Assembly: GCA_963809715.1 (NCBI GenBank)
Contig: CAWEKO010000003.1
Coordinates: 620,001 to 684,000 of the forward strand
From: Bog-473 sp963809715
Lineage (GTDB): Bacteria; Actinomycetota; Acidimicrobiia; Acidimicrobiales; RAAP-2
Direction: 5' to 3'
Length of the DNA: 64,000 nt
Below the pieces are notes generated by a model, which did not search any database, was not told the origin of the DNA, and saw only the letters and a list, made by a program, of their open reading frames with translations. Shown here piece after piece: positions 8,890-17,362 of the stretch; positions within the stretch are counted from its first letter, which is position 1; every line of letters begins with the position of its first letter. A program made the position numbers and the translations under genes.

Positions 8890-9765
8890 GTGCCCCGAAC
8901 GATCGGCGCCGTCGTGGTCGACCACGATGCAGGCCCATTGCTCACCCGATGCCTGCACTCGTTGCTCACCGACGGGGTTTCCCGAGTCGTCGTGGTGGAG
9001 AACGGCGCCGCCGACAGCGTCGAGCGCGCCCTGGTCGACGCGCCGACGGACTTGCTCGAGCGGGTCCATGTGGTTCGGCCGGGGTGCAACCTCGGCTACG
9101 GGGCCGGGGTGAACCGGGGCCTGGCCGTCCTCGCCGGGGAGTCTCCGGCGCCGGATGCGGTGCTGGTGTCCAACCCCGACGTGATCGTCCATCAGGGTGC
9201 CGTCGCCGGACTCGATCGTGCCCTCGAGGAGCATCCTTCCTGGGCCGTGGTCGGGCCGAGGATTTTCACGGATGGGGGCGATGTCTATCCCTCTGTGCGC
9301 AGCTTCCCGAGCTTCGTCGACGCGGCGGGTCACGCGCTCTTGGCCCAGTTCAAGCCGGACAACCCCTACACCCGCCGCTACAACCCCGGGACACCCGACG
9401 GTGAGGTGGTCGTGCCGGCCGACTGGGTCTCGGGATCGTGCTTCATGGCCCGCCGGGAGGCGTTCGAGGAGCTCGGTGGCTTCGACGAGGCCTACTTCAT
9501 GTACCTCGAGGACACGGATCTGTGCTGGCGGGCGCACCAGGCCGGATGGGGCGTCGGCTTCGCCGGCACGGCTGCCGCCACCCATGTCCAAGGGGTGAGC
9601 ACGGCCCGCCACCCGTACCGCATGCTGGCCGCCCATCACCGCTCGGCGCTGCGCTTCAGCGTCCGCACGACGTCGGGCTGGCGCCGTGCCGCCCTACCGT
9701 TCGCGGTCACGGTCCTGGGCGTTCGCATGGCCATGGCGTTGGTGCGTCAGGCCTTCACCCGCTGA
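8890..9765 (+). CDS. Family 2 glycosyltransferase, rhamnosyltransferase-like (WbbL type)
   Basis: A 291-residue GT2 protein. Visible features are the N-terminal VVVDHDAGPLLTRCL, NLGYGAGVNRGL, the metal-binding SNPDV, the acceptor region VSGSCFMARREAFEELGGFDE and the catalytic EDTDLCWRAHQAGW. This pattern is that of WbbL-like enzymes that add L-rhamnose from dTDP-rhamnose to a lipid-linked GlcNAc, the linker of actinobacterial cell-wall polysaccharide. Location behind rfbB and rfbD in one operon supports dTDP-rhamnose as donor. The GTG at 8890, 7 bp after the previous stop, is taken as start because the conserved strand begins four codons later. Direct proof of acceptor is lacking. Confidence 0.85.
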   Translation: MPRTIGAVVVDHDAGPLLTRCLHSLLTDGVSRVVVVENGAADSVERALVDAPTDLLERVHVVRPGCNLGYGAGVNRGLAVLAGESPAPDAVLVSNPDVIVHQGAVAGLDRALEEHPSWAVVGPRIFTDGGDVYPSVRSFPSFVDAAGHALLAQFKPDNPYTRRYNPGTPDGEVVVPADWVSGSCFMARREAFEELGGFDEAYFMYLEDTDLCWRAHQAGWGVGFAGTAAATHVQGVSTARHPYRMLAAHHRSALRFSVRTTSGWRRAALPFAVTVLGVRMAMALVRQAFTR

Positions 9766-9768
9766 ACC

Positions 9769-10824
9769 ATGCCGGCGAACCGCGGGTGGTTGATCGCCGC
9801 CATGGCGGTCATCGTCGTCGCCCTCCTCGCCCTCTTCCTGGTCGCGACGCTCAGTGGTCCCGTGCCGCCCATGGTGCATGTCGAGCCCGAGGTCACCTTC
9901 GCTCTGCCCCCGACCTCGGCGGGGTGTGGGGGGGACACGCTGACGGCTGGTGGGGTGACCCGGGTGCCGCTGACCGTGAGCACGGTGGCCGGTCAAACGG
10001 CTGAGACGCTCAACGTGTGCATCGGAGGCCAGGGCCCGTATCCCTTCGTGCTCGACTCCGGTGCGGGCCAGTCCACCATCGACGCCGGTCTGGCCAAGCG
10101 CCTCCACCTGGCCTCCGCTGGTCAGTCCGGCACCTTCGCCGGAGTCGGCTGCACCGGGTCGGCCCAGCCCGTCGCCTCCGGATCGTGGTCGCTCGAAGGG
10201 GTGGCCCTGTCCCCTCAACAGCTGACCGCGGCCACGTTGCCCCAGATCGGCGGCAAGGGGGAGCCGCTGGGTCTTCTCGGTTCTGACGTCCTCGCACGCT
10301 TCGGCGCTGTGCGTATCGACTTTGCCGCCCGCGCCCTGGTGCTGCCTGGTTCCGAGGGAGCGGCGCTCAGCGCCACCTCCGATTACACCGGCCCCATCGG
10401 CCCGGCTCCGTCCGCGCTGACGCTCGGGCAGGGCACCACCGTTCCCCTCACCGTCTCGCCGCAGGTCGGAAACGTGTCCTTGAGCGTCGCCGTCCGCTTC
10501 GCTGGCGGCATCCGCCGCAGTTTCGTCGTCGACACGGGCTCTTCGCAGAGCGTGGTGTCGACGAGCGCGGCCCGGAAGGCCTCGCTGCGCGGAACCGAGC
10601 TGGCGCAGCGCCAGGCCACCGTGTGCTCGGTCATCACCGTCCCCCTCGTGCACAGCGGGACATGGTCCATCCCGGACGTCGTACTCCATCCGCAGCTGCT
10701 CGGCTCGACCAACTTCGGTGCCATCGCCTCCGCTGGCCTCGACGGGCTGCTGGGGTCGGATCAGTTGCTGCGCTACGGCTGGATGGTGCTCGACTACACG
10801 GGCGGGCGCCTCGTGTTGGGCTGA
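9769..10824 (+). CDS. Membrane-anchored protein with two retropepsin-like aspartic protease lobes
   Basis: The 351-residue protein has one N-terminal hydrophobic helix (about residues 8-28) and an exported remainder. Two homologous lobes are visible. Lobe 1 has the catalytic-type loop VLDSGAGQST (Asp96) and GLLGSD at 168-173. Lobe 2 has VVDTGSSQSV (Asp255) and GLLGSD at 326-331. Each lobe ends with an R/D-Y/F-type hydrophobic strand before a 'LVLPG/LVLG' turn. Retropepsins normally work as dimers of single lobes, so a covalent pair resembles the pepsin arrangement. It starts 3 bp after the rhamnosyltransferase and is last in the operon, which suggests a role at the cell envelope. Target is unknown, and proteolytic activity is inferred. 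Confidence 0.8.
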   Translation: MPANRGWLIAAMAVIVVALLALFLVATLSGPVPPMVHVEPEVTFALPPTSAGCGGDTLTAGGVTRVPLTVSTVAGQTAETLNVCIGGQGPYPFVLDSGAGQSTIDAGLAKRLHLASAGQSGTFAGVGCTGSAQPVASGSWSLEGVALSPQQLTAATLPQIGGKGEPLGLLGSDVLARFGAVRIDFAARALVLPGSEGAALSATSDYTGPIGPAPSALTLGQGTTVPLTVSPQVGNVSLSVAVRFAGGIRRSFVVDTGSSQSVVSTSAARKASLRGTELAQRQATVCSVITVPLVHSGTWSIPDVVLHPQLLGSTNFGAIASAGLDGLLGSDQLLRYGWMVLDYTGGRLVLG

Positions 10825-10833
10825 GAGGGCCGC

Positions 10834-11652
10834 CTACTCTGGACCTGACAATCCGAGCATGTCGGTCACTCCGTGGTCCCGGCCGGCCGTGTAGCCCCCG
10901 TCGACCGGAAAGGCGTGGCCTGTTACGAACGACGCGTCATCCGAGAGCAAGAATGCGGCCACCGATGCGACCTCTTCGGGACGACCCATGCGCCGGCCCA
11001 GCTTGTGCTCGTGCAGGATGTCGGCCAGCGCCGCCTCCATGCCCGGACCGAAGACCGAAGCCGACATCGGCGTCTCGATGAATCCGGGGCACAGGGCGTT
11101 CACCCGAATGCCGCGTCCTGCGTAGTCGATGGCCATGGCCTTGGAGAGGATGACGACGCCTCCCTTCGAGGCACTGTAGGCACTGCCGCCGGCGGTGCCC
11201 TCGAGGCCCTCGATGCTGGCGATCGTGACCACCGATCCTCGCTGGCCGTCGGCCCGGGCCGGTTGGGCCAGCATCTGGGTCACCACGTGCTTGGCCACCA
11301 GAAAGGTCCCGGTCAGATTGACCTCGATGATGCGGGACCACTCGGCGGCCGGCAGCATGTGCACCGGTCCACCGCCGGCCACGCCCGCTGCGTTGACCAC
11401 TCCTTCGACGGACCCGCCGAAGGAGAGGGCGGCCTGCACCAGTGCGGCCACGGCAGCCTCGTCGGTCACGTTGGTCCGGACGAAGGTCCAGCGGGTGCGC
11501 TCCTCGGGTCCGGCGGCCACCTCACCCTGGGGCTCGGAGAGGTCGGCGCCGACGACGCGGGATCCTTCAGACAGCAAGCGGGCCGCGCTGGCCCGGCCAA
11601 TGCCCGAAGCGGCCCCCGTGACGATGTAGGTCCGTCCCTCGAGCCCTCGCAT
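10834..11652 (-). CDS. Short-chain dehydrogenase/reductase
   Basis: A classical SDR of 272 residues. The cofactor motif TGAASGIGRASA, NAAG, the catalytic Ser in VVTIASIEG, YSASK (Tyr/Lys) and LCPGFIETPM are all present. It is an NAD(P)-dependent oxidoreductase acting on a hydroxyl or keto substrate, possibly a fatty acyl or steroid compound given the neighbours. The ATG at 11652 is chosen because the Rossmann strand starts seven residues later and the reading upstream is antisense to the next gene. It is convergent with the protease gene, 9 bp away. Specific substrate is not assignable. Confidence 0.92.
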   Translation of the reverse strand: MRGLEGRTYIVTGAASGIGRASAARLLSEGSRVVGADLSEPQGEVAAGPEERTRWTFVRTNVTDEAAVAALVQAALSFGGSVEGVVNAAGVAGGGPVHMLPAAEWSRIIEVNLTGTFLVAKHVVTQMLAQPARADGQRGSVVTIASIEGLEGTAGGSAYSASKGGVVILSKAMAIDYAGRGIRVNALCPGFIETPMSASVFGPGMEAALADILHEHKLGRRMGRPEEVASVAAFLLSDDASFVTGHAFPVDGGYTAGRDHGVTDMLGLSGPE

Positions 11653-11757
11653 GGCACCTCCCGGATTGTTTGCGCCCGGGGGAGCCGGGCTGATAGTGAC
11701 ACATGTTCTAGCCCGGGCCGTCCCGGGGTGCCCGACCCTCCGGGGGGAGCCCACGTC

Positions 11758-12864
11758 ATGAAATTCGCGCTGTTCTACGAGATCCCGGTGCCGCGCCCAT
11801 GGGGCGACGACAGCGAGCTGGTGGCCTACCAGAACACCCTCGAACAGGCCATTGCCGGAGACCGCTTCGGCTGGCACGCCTTCTGGACGGTCGAGCACCA
11901 CTTCCTCCAGGAGTACTCGCACTGCTCGAACCCCGAGGTGCTCTATGGCGCCATCGCGTCGCGCACCGAGCGCATCCGGCTGGGGTACGGCGTTCGGCTC
12001 ATGCCCAAGCCCTACAACCATCCTGTGCGTACGGCCGAGTCGGTCGCCGTGCTCGACCTGCTCTCGAACGGACGGGTCGACATGGGCACCGGCCGCTCGG
12101 CCACCCGGGCCGAACTCGAGGGCTTCGGCATCGACCCGGCCGAGAGCCGGCGCATGTGGCAGGAGGCGATCGAGCACGTGGTCGGCTGCTGGACCAACGA
12201 GGAATACGGGTTCGAGGGGGAGTTCTGGCAGATGCCCAAGCGCCGGGTGCAACCCAAGCCCTGGCAGAAGCCGCACCCGCCCCTTTGGGGAGCGACGACG
12301 AGCGACGAGGGTCACGCTCAAGTCGGCGACCTCGGGCTCGGGCTGTGTTCGTTCGCCGTCGGCCTGCCCCCCTCGGAGGTCAAGCGCAAGATCGACGTGT
12401 ACCGCGACTCCGTCGCCCGCTGCACCGAACCGATTGGTGCCTTCGTGCACAACCAGGCCGCGACCTTCACCATGGCTCTGTGTAGTCCTGACCGTGACAA
12501 GGCGATCCGCGAGGCCCGCGAGTCCTTCGAGTGGTACCCCAAGACCGGCGCCCGCCAGATCGCCACGCTGACCGACTGGATGGCCGAGCGCAACGAGGAA
12601 CTCGGCTCCTACTCCTACGCCGCCGACATGAAGAAGACCGACGACGAGGGCACGCTCGATCTGCTCTCCCTCGAGTACCTCATCGACGCCAATGCCTGCG
12701 TGCTGGGCACGCCGGCCGAGTGCCTCGAGGCCTGCCGTCAGTACGAGGCGGCCGGCGTCGACCTGTTGCTCTGCCTGGTGAACCCGTACAAGATCTCGCA
12801 CGAGTCGGTCATGCAGACCATCGAACTGATGGGCACCGAGGTCATCCCGGCCTTCGCCGACTGA
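11758..12864 (+). CDS. LLM class (luciferase-like) flavin-dependent oxidoreductase
   Basis: A 368-residue bacterial-luciferase-like TIM-barrel protein. It opens MKFALFYEIPVPRPW and carries WHAFWTVEHHFLQEYSH, RLGYGVRLMPKP and DLLSNGRVDMGTGRS, the strand and loop positions where the family binds FMN or F420. The motif TVEHHF is typical of the FMN-using alkane/alkanal monooxygenase branch rather than of strict F420 enzymes. A purine-rich GGGGGGAGC lies 6-7 bp upstream of the ATG. It is divergently placed from the SDR with about 105 bp between the starts, so the pair may share a regulatory region. Substrate unknown. Confidence 0.9.
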   Translation: MKFALFYEIPVPRPWGDDSELVAYQNTLEQAIAGDRFGWHAFWTVEHHFLQEYSHCSNPEVLYGAIASRTERIRLGYGVRLMPKPYNHPVRTAESVAVLDLLSNGRVDMGTGRSATRAELEGFGIDPAESRRMWQEAIEHVVGCWTNEEYGFEGEFWQMPKRRVQPKPWQKPHPPLWGATTSDEGHAQVGDLGLGLCSFAVGLPPSEVKRKIDVYRDSVARCTEPIGAFVHNQAATFTMALCSPDRDKAIREARESFEWYPKTGARQIATLTDWMAERNEELGSYSYAADMKKTDDEGTLDLLSLEYLIDANACVLGTPAECLEACRQYEAAGVDLLLCLVNPYKISHESVMQTIELMGTEVIPAFAD

Positions 12865-12949
12865 GTCCCTCGACGCGGCGCCAGGCCGCATCGGCAGGCT
12901 GGGGACGCTGAGAGGCGCAACTGCTCCTGGACTGCGGGCGACAGGGGGA

Positions 12950-13924
12950 TCAGGGGATCAGGGCGATCTTGCCCACCGTCCGCCGGCCCAGCAGGTCCTC
13001 GAGGGCCCGGGACACGTCGTCGAGGGGATAAGGGACCGGGTGCACCGGGTCGAGCGTGCCCCGCTCCACCATGGTCAGCAGGTCGTCCAGGAGAGCGCCC
13101 TGCTCGCTGGCGTGGCGCATGGCCCAGATCCCCCAGTCGATCCCGAGCACGGTCCGGTTGCGTAGCAGCACCTGGTTGAGGGGCGCCTTGGGGATGGTCC
13201 CCGACGCGAAGCCGATGACCAGGTAGCGCCCGGAGTCGCCCAGGGCGCGCAGGGCGGGCTCGGCCAGCTCGCCGCCCACCGGGTCGACCACGATGTCGAC
13301 CCCCGTGCCGCCGGCCCAGGCCCGGGCGGCGTCCTTCACCGGGTCCACCCCCGAGTCGAGCACGCTCTCGGCTCCGGCGGCCAGAGCCGCCTGCCGTTTC
13401 TCCTCGGTCGAGGCCACACCCAGCACCCGGCAGCCGAGAGAGCGGGCCACCCCGATGGCCGCCAGCCCGACGCCGCCCCCGGCGCCCAGCACCAGCACGG
13501 CCTCGCCCGCATGGGCCCCGGCGCGCTCGCGCAGGGCATAGAGGCTGGTGCTGTAGCTCTGGGTGAAAGTGGCGGCCCGGGGCGAATCGAGGACGTCGGG
13601 TATACGGGTTGCGGAGCTCTCGGCCGTCACCAACCGGCTGGCGAAGCCACCGAGGCCGGCCGAGACGAGCACACGGTCGCCCGGAGCCAGCGTGGTGACC
13701 CGGTCCCCCACGGCCACCACGGTGCCGGCCGACTCGGTTCCGGGCACGAAGGGCACCGCCGGCTTGATCTGGTACTGCCCGGCCACGAAGAGGGCGTCGA
13801 CGTAGTTCACACCGGCCGCCTCCACGGTCACCGCAACCGTGCCCGGTCCCGGCTCGGGGTCGGGCCGGTCCTCGACCACCAGGAGCGAGGGTGGACCGAG
13901 CTCGTTGCAGACGACGGCGCGCAC
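12950..13924 (-). CDS. Zinc-free MDR family NADPH:quinone oxidoreductase-like protein
   Basis: A 324-residue medium-chain dehydrogenase/reductase. The N-terminal catalytic domain has AAGVNYVDALFVAGQYQ, the quinone oxidoreductase signature position, and PFVPGTESAGTVVAVG. The NADPH-binding motif is VLGAGGGVGLAAIGVARSLG. The catalytic zinc ligands of alcohol dehydrogenases are absent, which fits quinone oxidoreductase. It should reduce quinones or alpha,beta-unsaturated carbonyls in the cytosol. The GTG start at 13924 is divergent from a GNAT gene starting at 13950. Substrate is unassigned. Confidence 0.9.
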   Translation of the reverse strand: MRAVVCNELGPPSLLVVEDRPDPEPGPGTVAVTVEAAGVNYVDALFVAGQYQIKPAVPFVPGTESAGTVVAVGDRVTTLAPGDRVLVSAGLGGFASRLVTAESSATRIPDVLDSPRAATFTQSYSTSLYALRERAGAHAGEAVLVLGAGGGVGLAAIGVARSLGCRVLGVASTEEKRQAALAAGAESVLDSGVDPVKDAARAWAGGTGVDIVVDPVGGELAEPALRALGDSGRYLVIGFASGTIPKAPLNQVLLRNRTVLGIDWGIWAMRHASEQGALLDDLLTMVERGTLDPVHPVPYPLDDVSRALEDLLGRRTVGKIALIP

Positions 13925-13949
13925 GGCCGGTCACGCTACCGTCGCCTGC

Positions 13950-14436
13950 GTGTCGGTCGACATCCGGTCCGCCCGCGCCGAGGAGTTGGCGCTCCTCCCG
14001 CCCCTCGAGGTGGCGGCCGACACGCTCTTCGACGCACTCGGCATCGGACCAATGCCGGGGCCGTGCGACGTGGCGGACCTGGAAGGAGCTCTCGTCGTCC
14101 TCGTGGCCGGAGACCCGCCGCAGGGGTTCGCCCGCATCAACGGCCTGGCCGGCGGCGCGCACCTCGAGCAGCTGTCGGTCCACCCGGACCACGTCCGACG
14201 GGGCGTCGGCCGCGCTCCTTCGCGCCGCGGTGGCCTGGGCGTACGGGCACGGCTACGACGCGCTCACCCTGGCCACCTACCGCGACGTTGCCTGGAACGG
14301 GCCTTTCTACGCGTCGGAGGGTTTCGTCGAGCTGGGCCCGGTCGACGACTGGTACGCCGCCCGTGGCCTGCCGCCCGAAGAGCCGGTCATGGGCCGTTTC
14401 GGCGCCCGCGTCCTGATGGAGCGCCGTCTCCCGTGA
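13950..14436 (+). pseudogene. GNAT family N-acetyltransferase, frameshifted
   Basis: A GTG at 13950 opens VDIRSARAEELALLPPLE, followed by a GNAT core up to LSVHPDHVRRGVG, the start of the acetyl-CoA pyrophosphate loop. The helix that must follow, AALLRAAVAWAYGHGYDAL, and the C-terminal NGPFYASEGFVELG lie in the next frame. The break falls at about 14206-14212 and is explained by loss of two bases or gain of one in a GC-rich run. Repaired, the protein would be about 162 residues, normal for GNAT. It may be a sequencing error or a young pseudogene. The 3' end overlaps the convergent tag gene by 50 bp. Confidence 0.82.
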
Positions 14437-15004
14437 GCTCGGGGTAGCGGAAGCAGGTCACCAGGTGGTCGTTGACGAGCCCGGCCGCCTGCAGGTGGGC
14501 GTAGCAGACGGTCGGTCCCACGAAGCCGAAGCCCCGCCGGCGCAGGTCCTTGCTCAAAGCCTCGGACTCCGCCGACGTGGGCGGCAGCTGGTCGGTGCGC
14601 CGCCACTTGTGGACGAGGGGATGGCCACCGACGAAGCCCCAGATGTAGGCGTCGAAGGTGCCGAACTCCTTCTGCACGGCCAGAAAGGCTTTGGCGTTGC
14701 GCACGGTCGCTTCGACCTTGGCCCGGTTGCGGATGATGCCCGGGTCGAGGAGGAGCTTCTCGACCCGGGCCGGGGTGAAGCGGGCCACCTTGGCCGGGTC
14801 GAACCCGGCAAAGGCCTTGCGGTAGCCGCCGCGCCGCTTGAGGATGGTGGACCAGCTCAACCCGGCCTGTGCCCCCTCGAGCACGAGGAATTCGAAGTGG
14901 GTGGGGTCGTGGTGCACCGGCACGCCCCATTCGGTGTCGTGGTACGCCACCATCTCGGGGTCGGAGCCGGCCCAATCGCAACGTCGCCGCGTGTCGTCGC
15001 TCAC
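14387..15004 (-). CDS. tag: DNA-3-methyladenine glycosylase I
   Basis: A 205-residue base-excision repair enzyme that removes 3-methyladenine from alkylated DNA. The zinc-snap residues are visible: Cys in RRRCDWAG, His in VAYHDTEWG, and the C-terminal His and Cys in NDHLVTCFRY. The helix-hairpin-helix region FEFLVLEGAQAGLSWSTIL and LLLDPGIIRNRAKV and the motif GFVGPTVCYAHLQAAG are as in E. coli Tag, with matching length. The GTG start at 15004 forms a GTGA overlap with the upstream GNAT stop, so the two genes are coupled. Confidence 0.95.
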   Translation of the reverse strand: MSDDTRRRCDWAGSDPEMVAYHDTEWGVPVHHDPTHFEFLVLEGAQAGLSWSTILKRRGGYRKAFAGFDPAKVARFTPARVEKLLLDPGIIRNRAKVEATVRNAKAFLAVQKEFGTFDAYIWGFVGGHPLVHKWRRTDQLPPTSAESEALSKDLRRRGFGFVGPTVCYAHLQAAGLVNDHLVTCFRYPELTGDGAPSGRGRRNGP

Positions 15005-15564
15005 GCCGCCACCGTAGGGGGAAGCTGCGACGCGCCGATCCGGTAGAGCACGTGGCGCCGCAACGGGCTGTCCTCGGGCAGGGCCGGGTGGTCGAAGTCG
15101 CCGTCGGTGTCGCGGCTCATGCCGATGCGCATCATGACCGCCTGCGAGCGCGTGTTGACCGTCGTGGTGAACGCGACGATCTCGTCCAGACCGACCACGT
15201 CGAAGCCGTGGCGCAGGCAGGCCAGCGCCGCCTCCGACGCGTAACCGTGGCCCCAGTGCTCGGGATGGAGGCGCCACCCGACCTCGACCGTAGGCGAGGG
15301 CGCGACGGGCAACTCTGGGCGGACCCGGTGCAACCCGACCATGCCCGCGAACCGCGGCCCGCCGGCCACCTCGAGGGCCAACAGGCCGAAGCCCTCGGAC
15401 TCGATCTCCGCGTTGATGGCGTCGACGAAGTGGTCGCTCTGGACCCGGGTGGGTGATTGTCCCAGCGACTCGACGACGGCTGGATGCGTGTTCAGGGCGT
15501 GGAACGGTGCTCGGTCCATGTCGGTGAACGGTCGCAACACAAGGCGCGGCGTCGTGATGATCAC
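15001..15564 (-). CDS. GNAT family N-acetyltransferase, RimJ/RimL-like
   Basis: A 187-residue acetyltransferase of the RimJ/RimL branch. It opens VIITTPRLVLRPFTDMD, the usual 'TxRLxLRP' start, then has GWRLHPEHWGHGYASEA with the acetyl-CoA loop and EIVAFTTTVNTRSQAVM near the end. These enzymes acetylate ribosomal protein N-termini or small amines. The GTG at 15564 sits just before the conserved start; longer readings are not supported. It is immediately downstream of the acyl-CoA synthetase (4 bp apart) and overlaps tag, so the three form a unit. The acceptor cannot be predicted. Confidence 0.9.
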   Translation of the reverse strand: MIITTPRLVLRPFTDMDRAPFHALNTHPAVVESLGQSPTRVQSDHFVDAINAEIESEGFGLLALEVAGGPRFAGMVGLHRVRPELPVAPSPTVEVGWRLHPEHWGHGYASEAALACLRHGFDVVGLDEIVAFTTTVNTRSQAVMMRIGMSRDTDGDFDHPALPEDSPLRRHVLYRIGASQLPPTVAA

Positions 15565-15568
15565 GGGA

Positions 15569-17254
15569 TCACGCGCCGCCGCTTGCCGTCCCCTGTGCCT
15601 TGACGGCTGTTTCGGCGGCCCACCGGTAGTCGGCCTTCCCCGAGGGCGAACGCTGGATGCGCTCGACGAAGACGACCTCCTTGGGCAGCTTGTAGCGGGC
15701 GATGAAGCCCGAGGCGTGCTCGACGATGGAGTCCCCGTCACCGGTGCTGCCTTCGGCCAGCTGCACCACGGCCACCACCTCGGAGCCCCAGCGCTCCGAG
15801 GGCCGGCCCGTCACCACGACGTCGGCCACCGCGGGATGCCCGGCGATGGCCCGCTCCACCTCCTCGACGAAGATCTTCTCGCCGCCCGAGTTGACCGTGA
15901 CCGAGTCCCGGCCCAGCAGTTCAATGGTGCCGTCGGCGAGGTAACGGGCCCGGTCACCGGGAATGGAGTAGCGGACGCCGCCGATCACCGGGAAGGTGCG
16001 GGCCGTCTTGGCCTCGTCACCGAGATACCCCAAGGGCACGTTCCCGGTCTGGGCCAGCCACCCGATGCCCTCGTGACCGGGGGACAGGACGGTGGCCAGG
16101 TCCTCGTCCACCACCTCGGTGCCCGGACCGGGGACGAACTTGCCCACGTCGATCCCGTCGACCGAGGTGACGTGCATCTGCGCGCCGGTCTCGGACGATC
16201 CGGCCGAGTCGGAGATGACCAGGTTGGGCAGGCGCTCGAGGGCCATGGCCCGCACCGCCGGAGTGAGCGGCGCGCCGCCGTTGCCCACCGCGAAGAAGGA
16301 CGAGAGGTCGTAGCTCTTCTTGTCGAGTTGGAGCACGAGCGGGCGCAGGATGGCGTCGCCCACGATGGTCATCGTGTTGGCCTTCTCGCGCTCGACCGTG
16401 GTCCACACGTCGTCGGGGTCGACCCGCCGGGTGTCGTGGGGGAACACGAGCGTCGCGCCCTGGGCCATCAGCATGAAGCAGGCCCACTGGGCGGCGCCGT
16501 GCATGAGCGGGGGCAGGACGAGCAGCCGCAGCGGCACACTTTCGGCCAGGCGCTCGGTCAGCCCTTCGTAGCTCTGCACCCTCTCCCACGTGCCCACCTT
16601 CCGCCCACCCATGGCGGCCATGAAGATGTCGTGCTGGCGCCACAGCACACCCTTGGGCATGCCGGTGGTGCCCCCCGTGTAGAGGACGTAGAGGTCGTCG
16701 GGGGAGGAGTCGACCGGTGGCCCGGCGGGCGAAGCCGCGGCCAACGCCTCCTCGTACCAGACCGCACCAGGGAGGAGGGGGTGACCCGACTCGTCCTCGA
16801 CCTGGAGCAGCACGTCGGGCGGCGAGTCCAAGGTGGGCAGCACCTCGGCCAGCGTCGGGGCCAGCGAGGAGTGCAGGATCATGGCGCGCGGGCGGGCGTC
16901 GTTGAGCAGGTAGCGCAGCTCCTCGCCGACGTAGCGGTAGTTCACGTTGAAGGGCGCGGTGCGCGAGGCGTAGCACCCGAGCATTCCCTCGAGGTACTCG
17001 TTGCCGTTGTAGAGGGCAAGCGCCACCATGTCCTGGCCCGACTCCCAGTTGGCCAGTGCGGTGCGCTCGGCCTGGACGCCCAGACCCTGCCCGTGCAGGT
17101 AGGAGGCCAGCCGCCTGGACCGCTCCTGGAGCTGACGGTAACTCAGGCGCCGGTCACGCCAGACGACGCACTCGCGGTCGGCCAGGCTCTCGGTCAGCAC
17201 GTCGAAGGCCTGGGCCAGGTTGAACTCGACGGCGTCGGCCCGTGGCGGACTCAT
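15569..17254 (-). CDS. Acyl-CoA synthetase (AMP-forming, FadD type)
   Basis: A 561-residue ANL-superfamily adenylating enzyme that activates a carboxylic acid with ATP and joins it to CoA. Motifs in order: P-loop-like VLYTGGTTGMPKGVL, the A4 region PPLMHGAAQWACFM, SAGSSETGAQ, PGDRARY and the A8 hinge LLGRDSVTVNSGGEKIF, ending with the catalytic Lys region RSPSGKADYRW. Its closest feel is the actinobacterial steroid/fatty-acid FadD group, but chain length is not readable. The ATG at 17254 is divergent from the aldehyde dehydrogenase start at 17363. An antisense reading across the gene is a GC-driven shadow. Confidence 0.93.
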   Translation of the reverse strand: MSPPRADAVEFNLAQAFDVLTESLADRECVVWRDRRLSYRQLQERSRRLASYLHGQGLGVQAERTALANWESGQDMVALALYNGNEYLEGMLGCYASRTAPFNVNYRYVGEELRYLLNDARPRAMILHSSLAPTLAEVLPTLDSPPDVLLQVEDESGHPLLPGAVWYEEALAAASPAGPPVDSSPDDLYVLYTGGTTGMPKGVLWRQHDIFMAAMGGRKVGTWERVQSYEGLTERLAESVPLRLLVLPPLMHGAAQWACFMLMAQGATLVFPHDTRRVDPDDVWTTVEREKANTMTIVGDAILRPLVLQLDKKSYDLSSFFAVGNGGAPLTPAVRAMALERLPNLVISDSAGSSETGAQMHVTSVDGIDVGKFVPGPGTEVVDEDLATVLSPGHEGIGWLAQTGNVPLGYLGDEAKTARTFPVIGGVRYSIPGDRARYLADGTIELLGRDSVTVNSGGEKIFVEEVERAIAGHPAVADVVVTGRPSERWGSEVVAVVQLAEGSTGDGDSIVEHASGFIARYKLPKEVVFVERIQRSPSGKADYRWAAETAVKAQGTASGGA

Positions 17255-17362
17255 CTCGGTCGAGGAGCCGGATGGCGGAAGCGGGGCGGCGGGCACGGCC
17301 CGCACTGTACCGAAGGGGGCCGAGCGCCGGACCGGGCGGCCGCTATCGGCAAAGATCACTGC

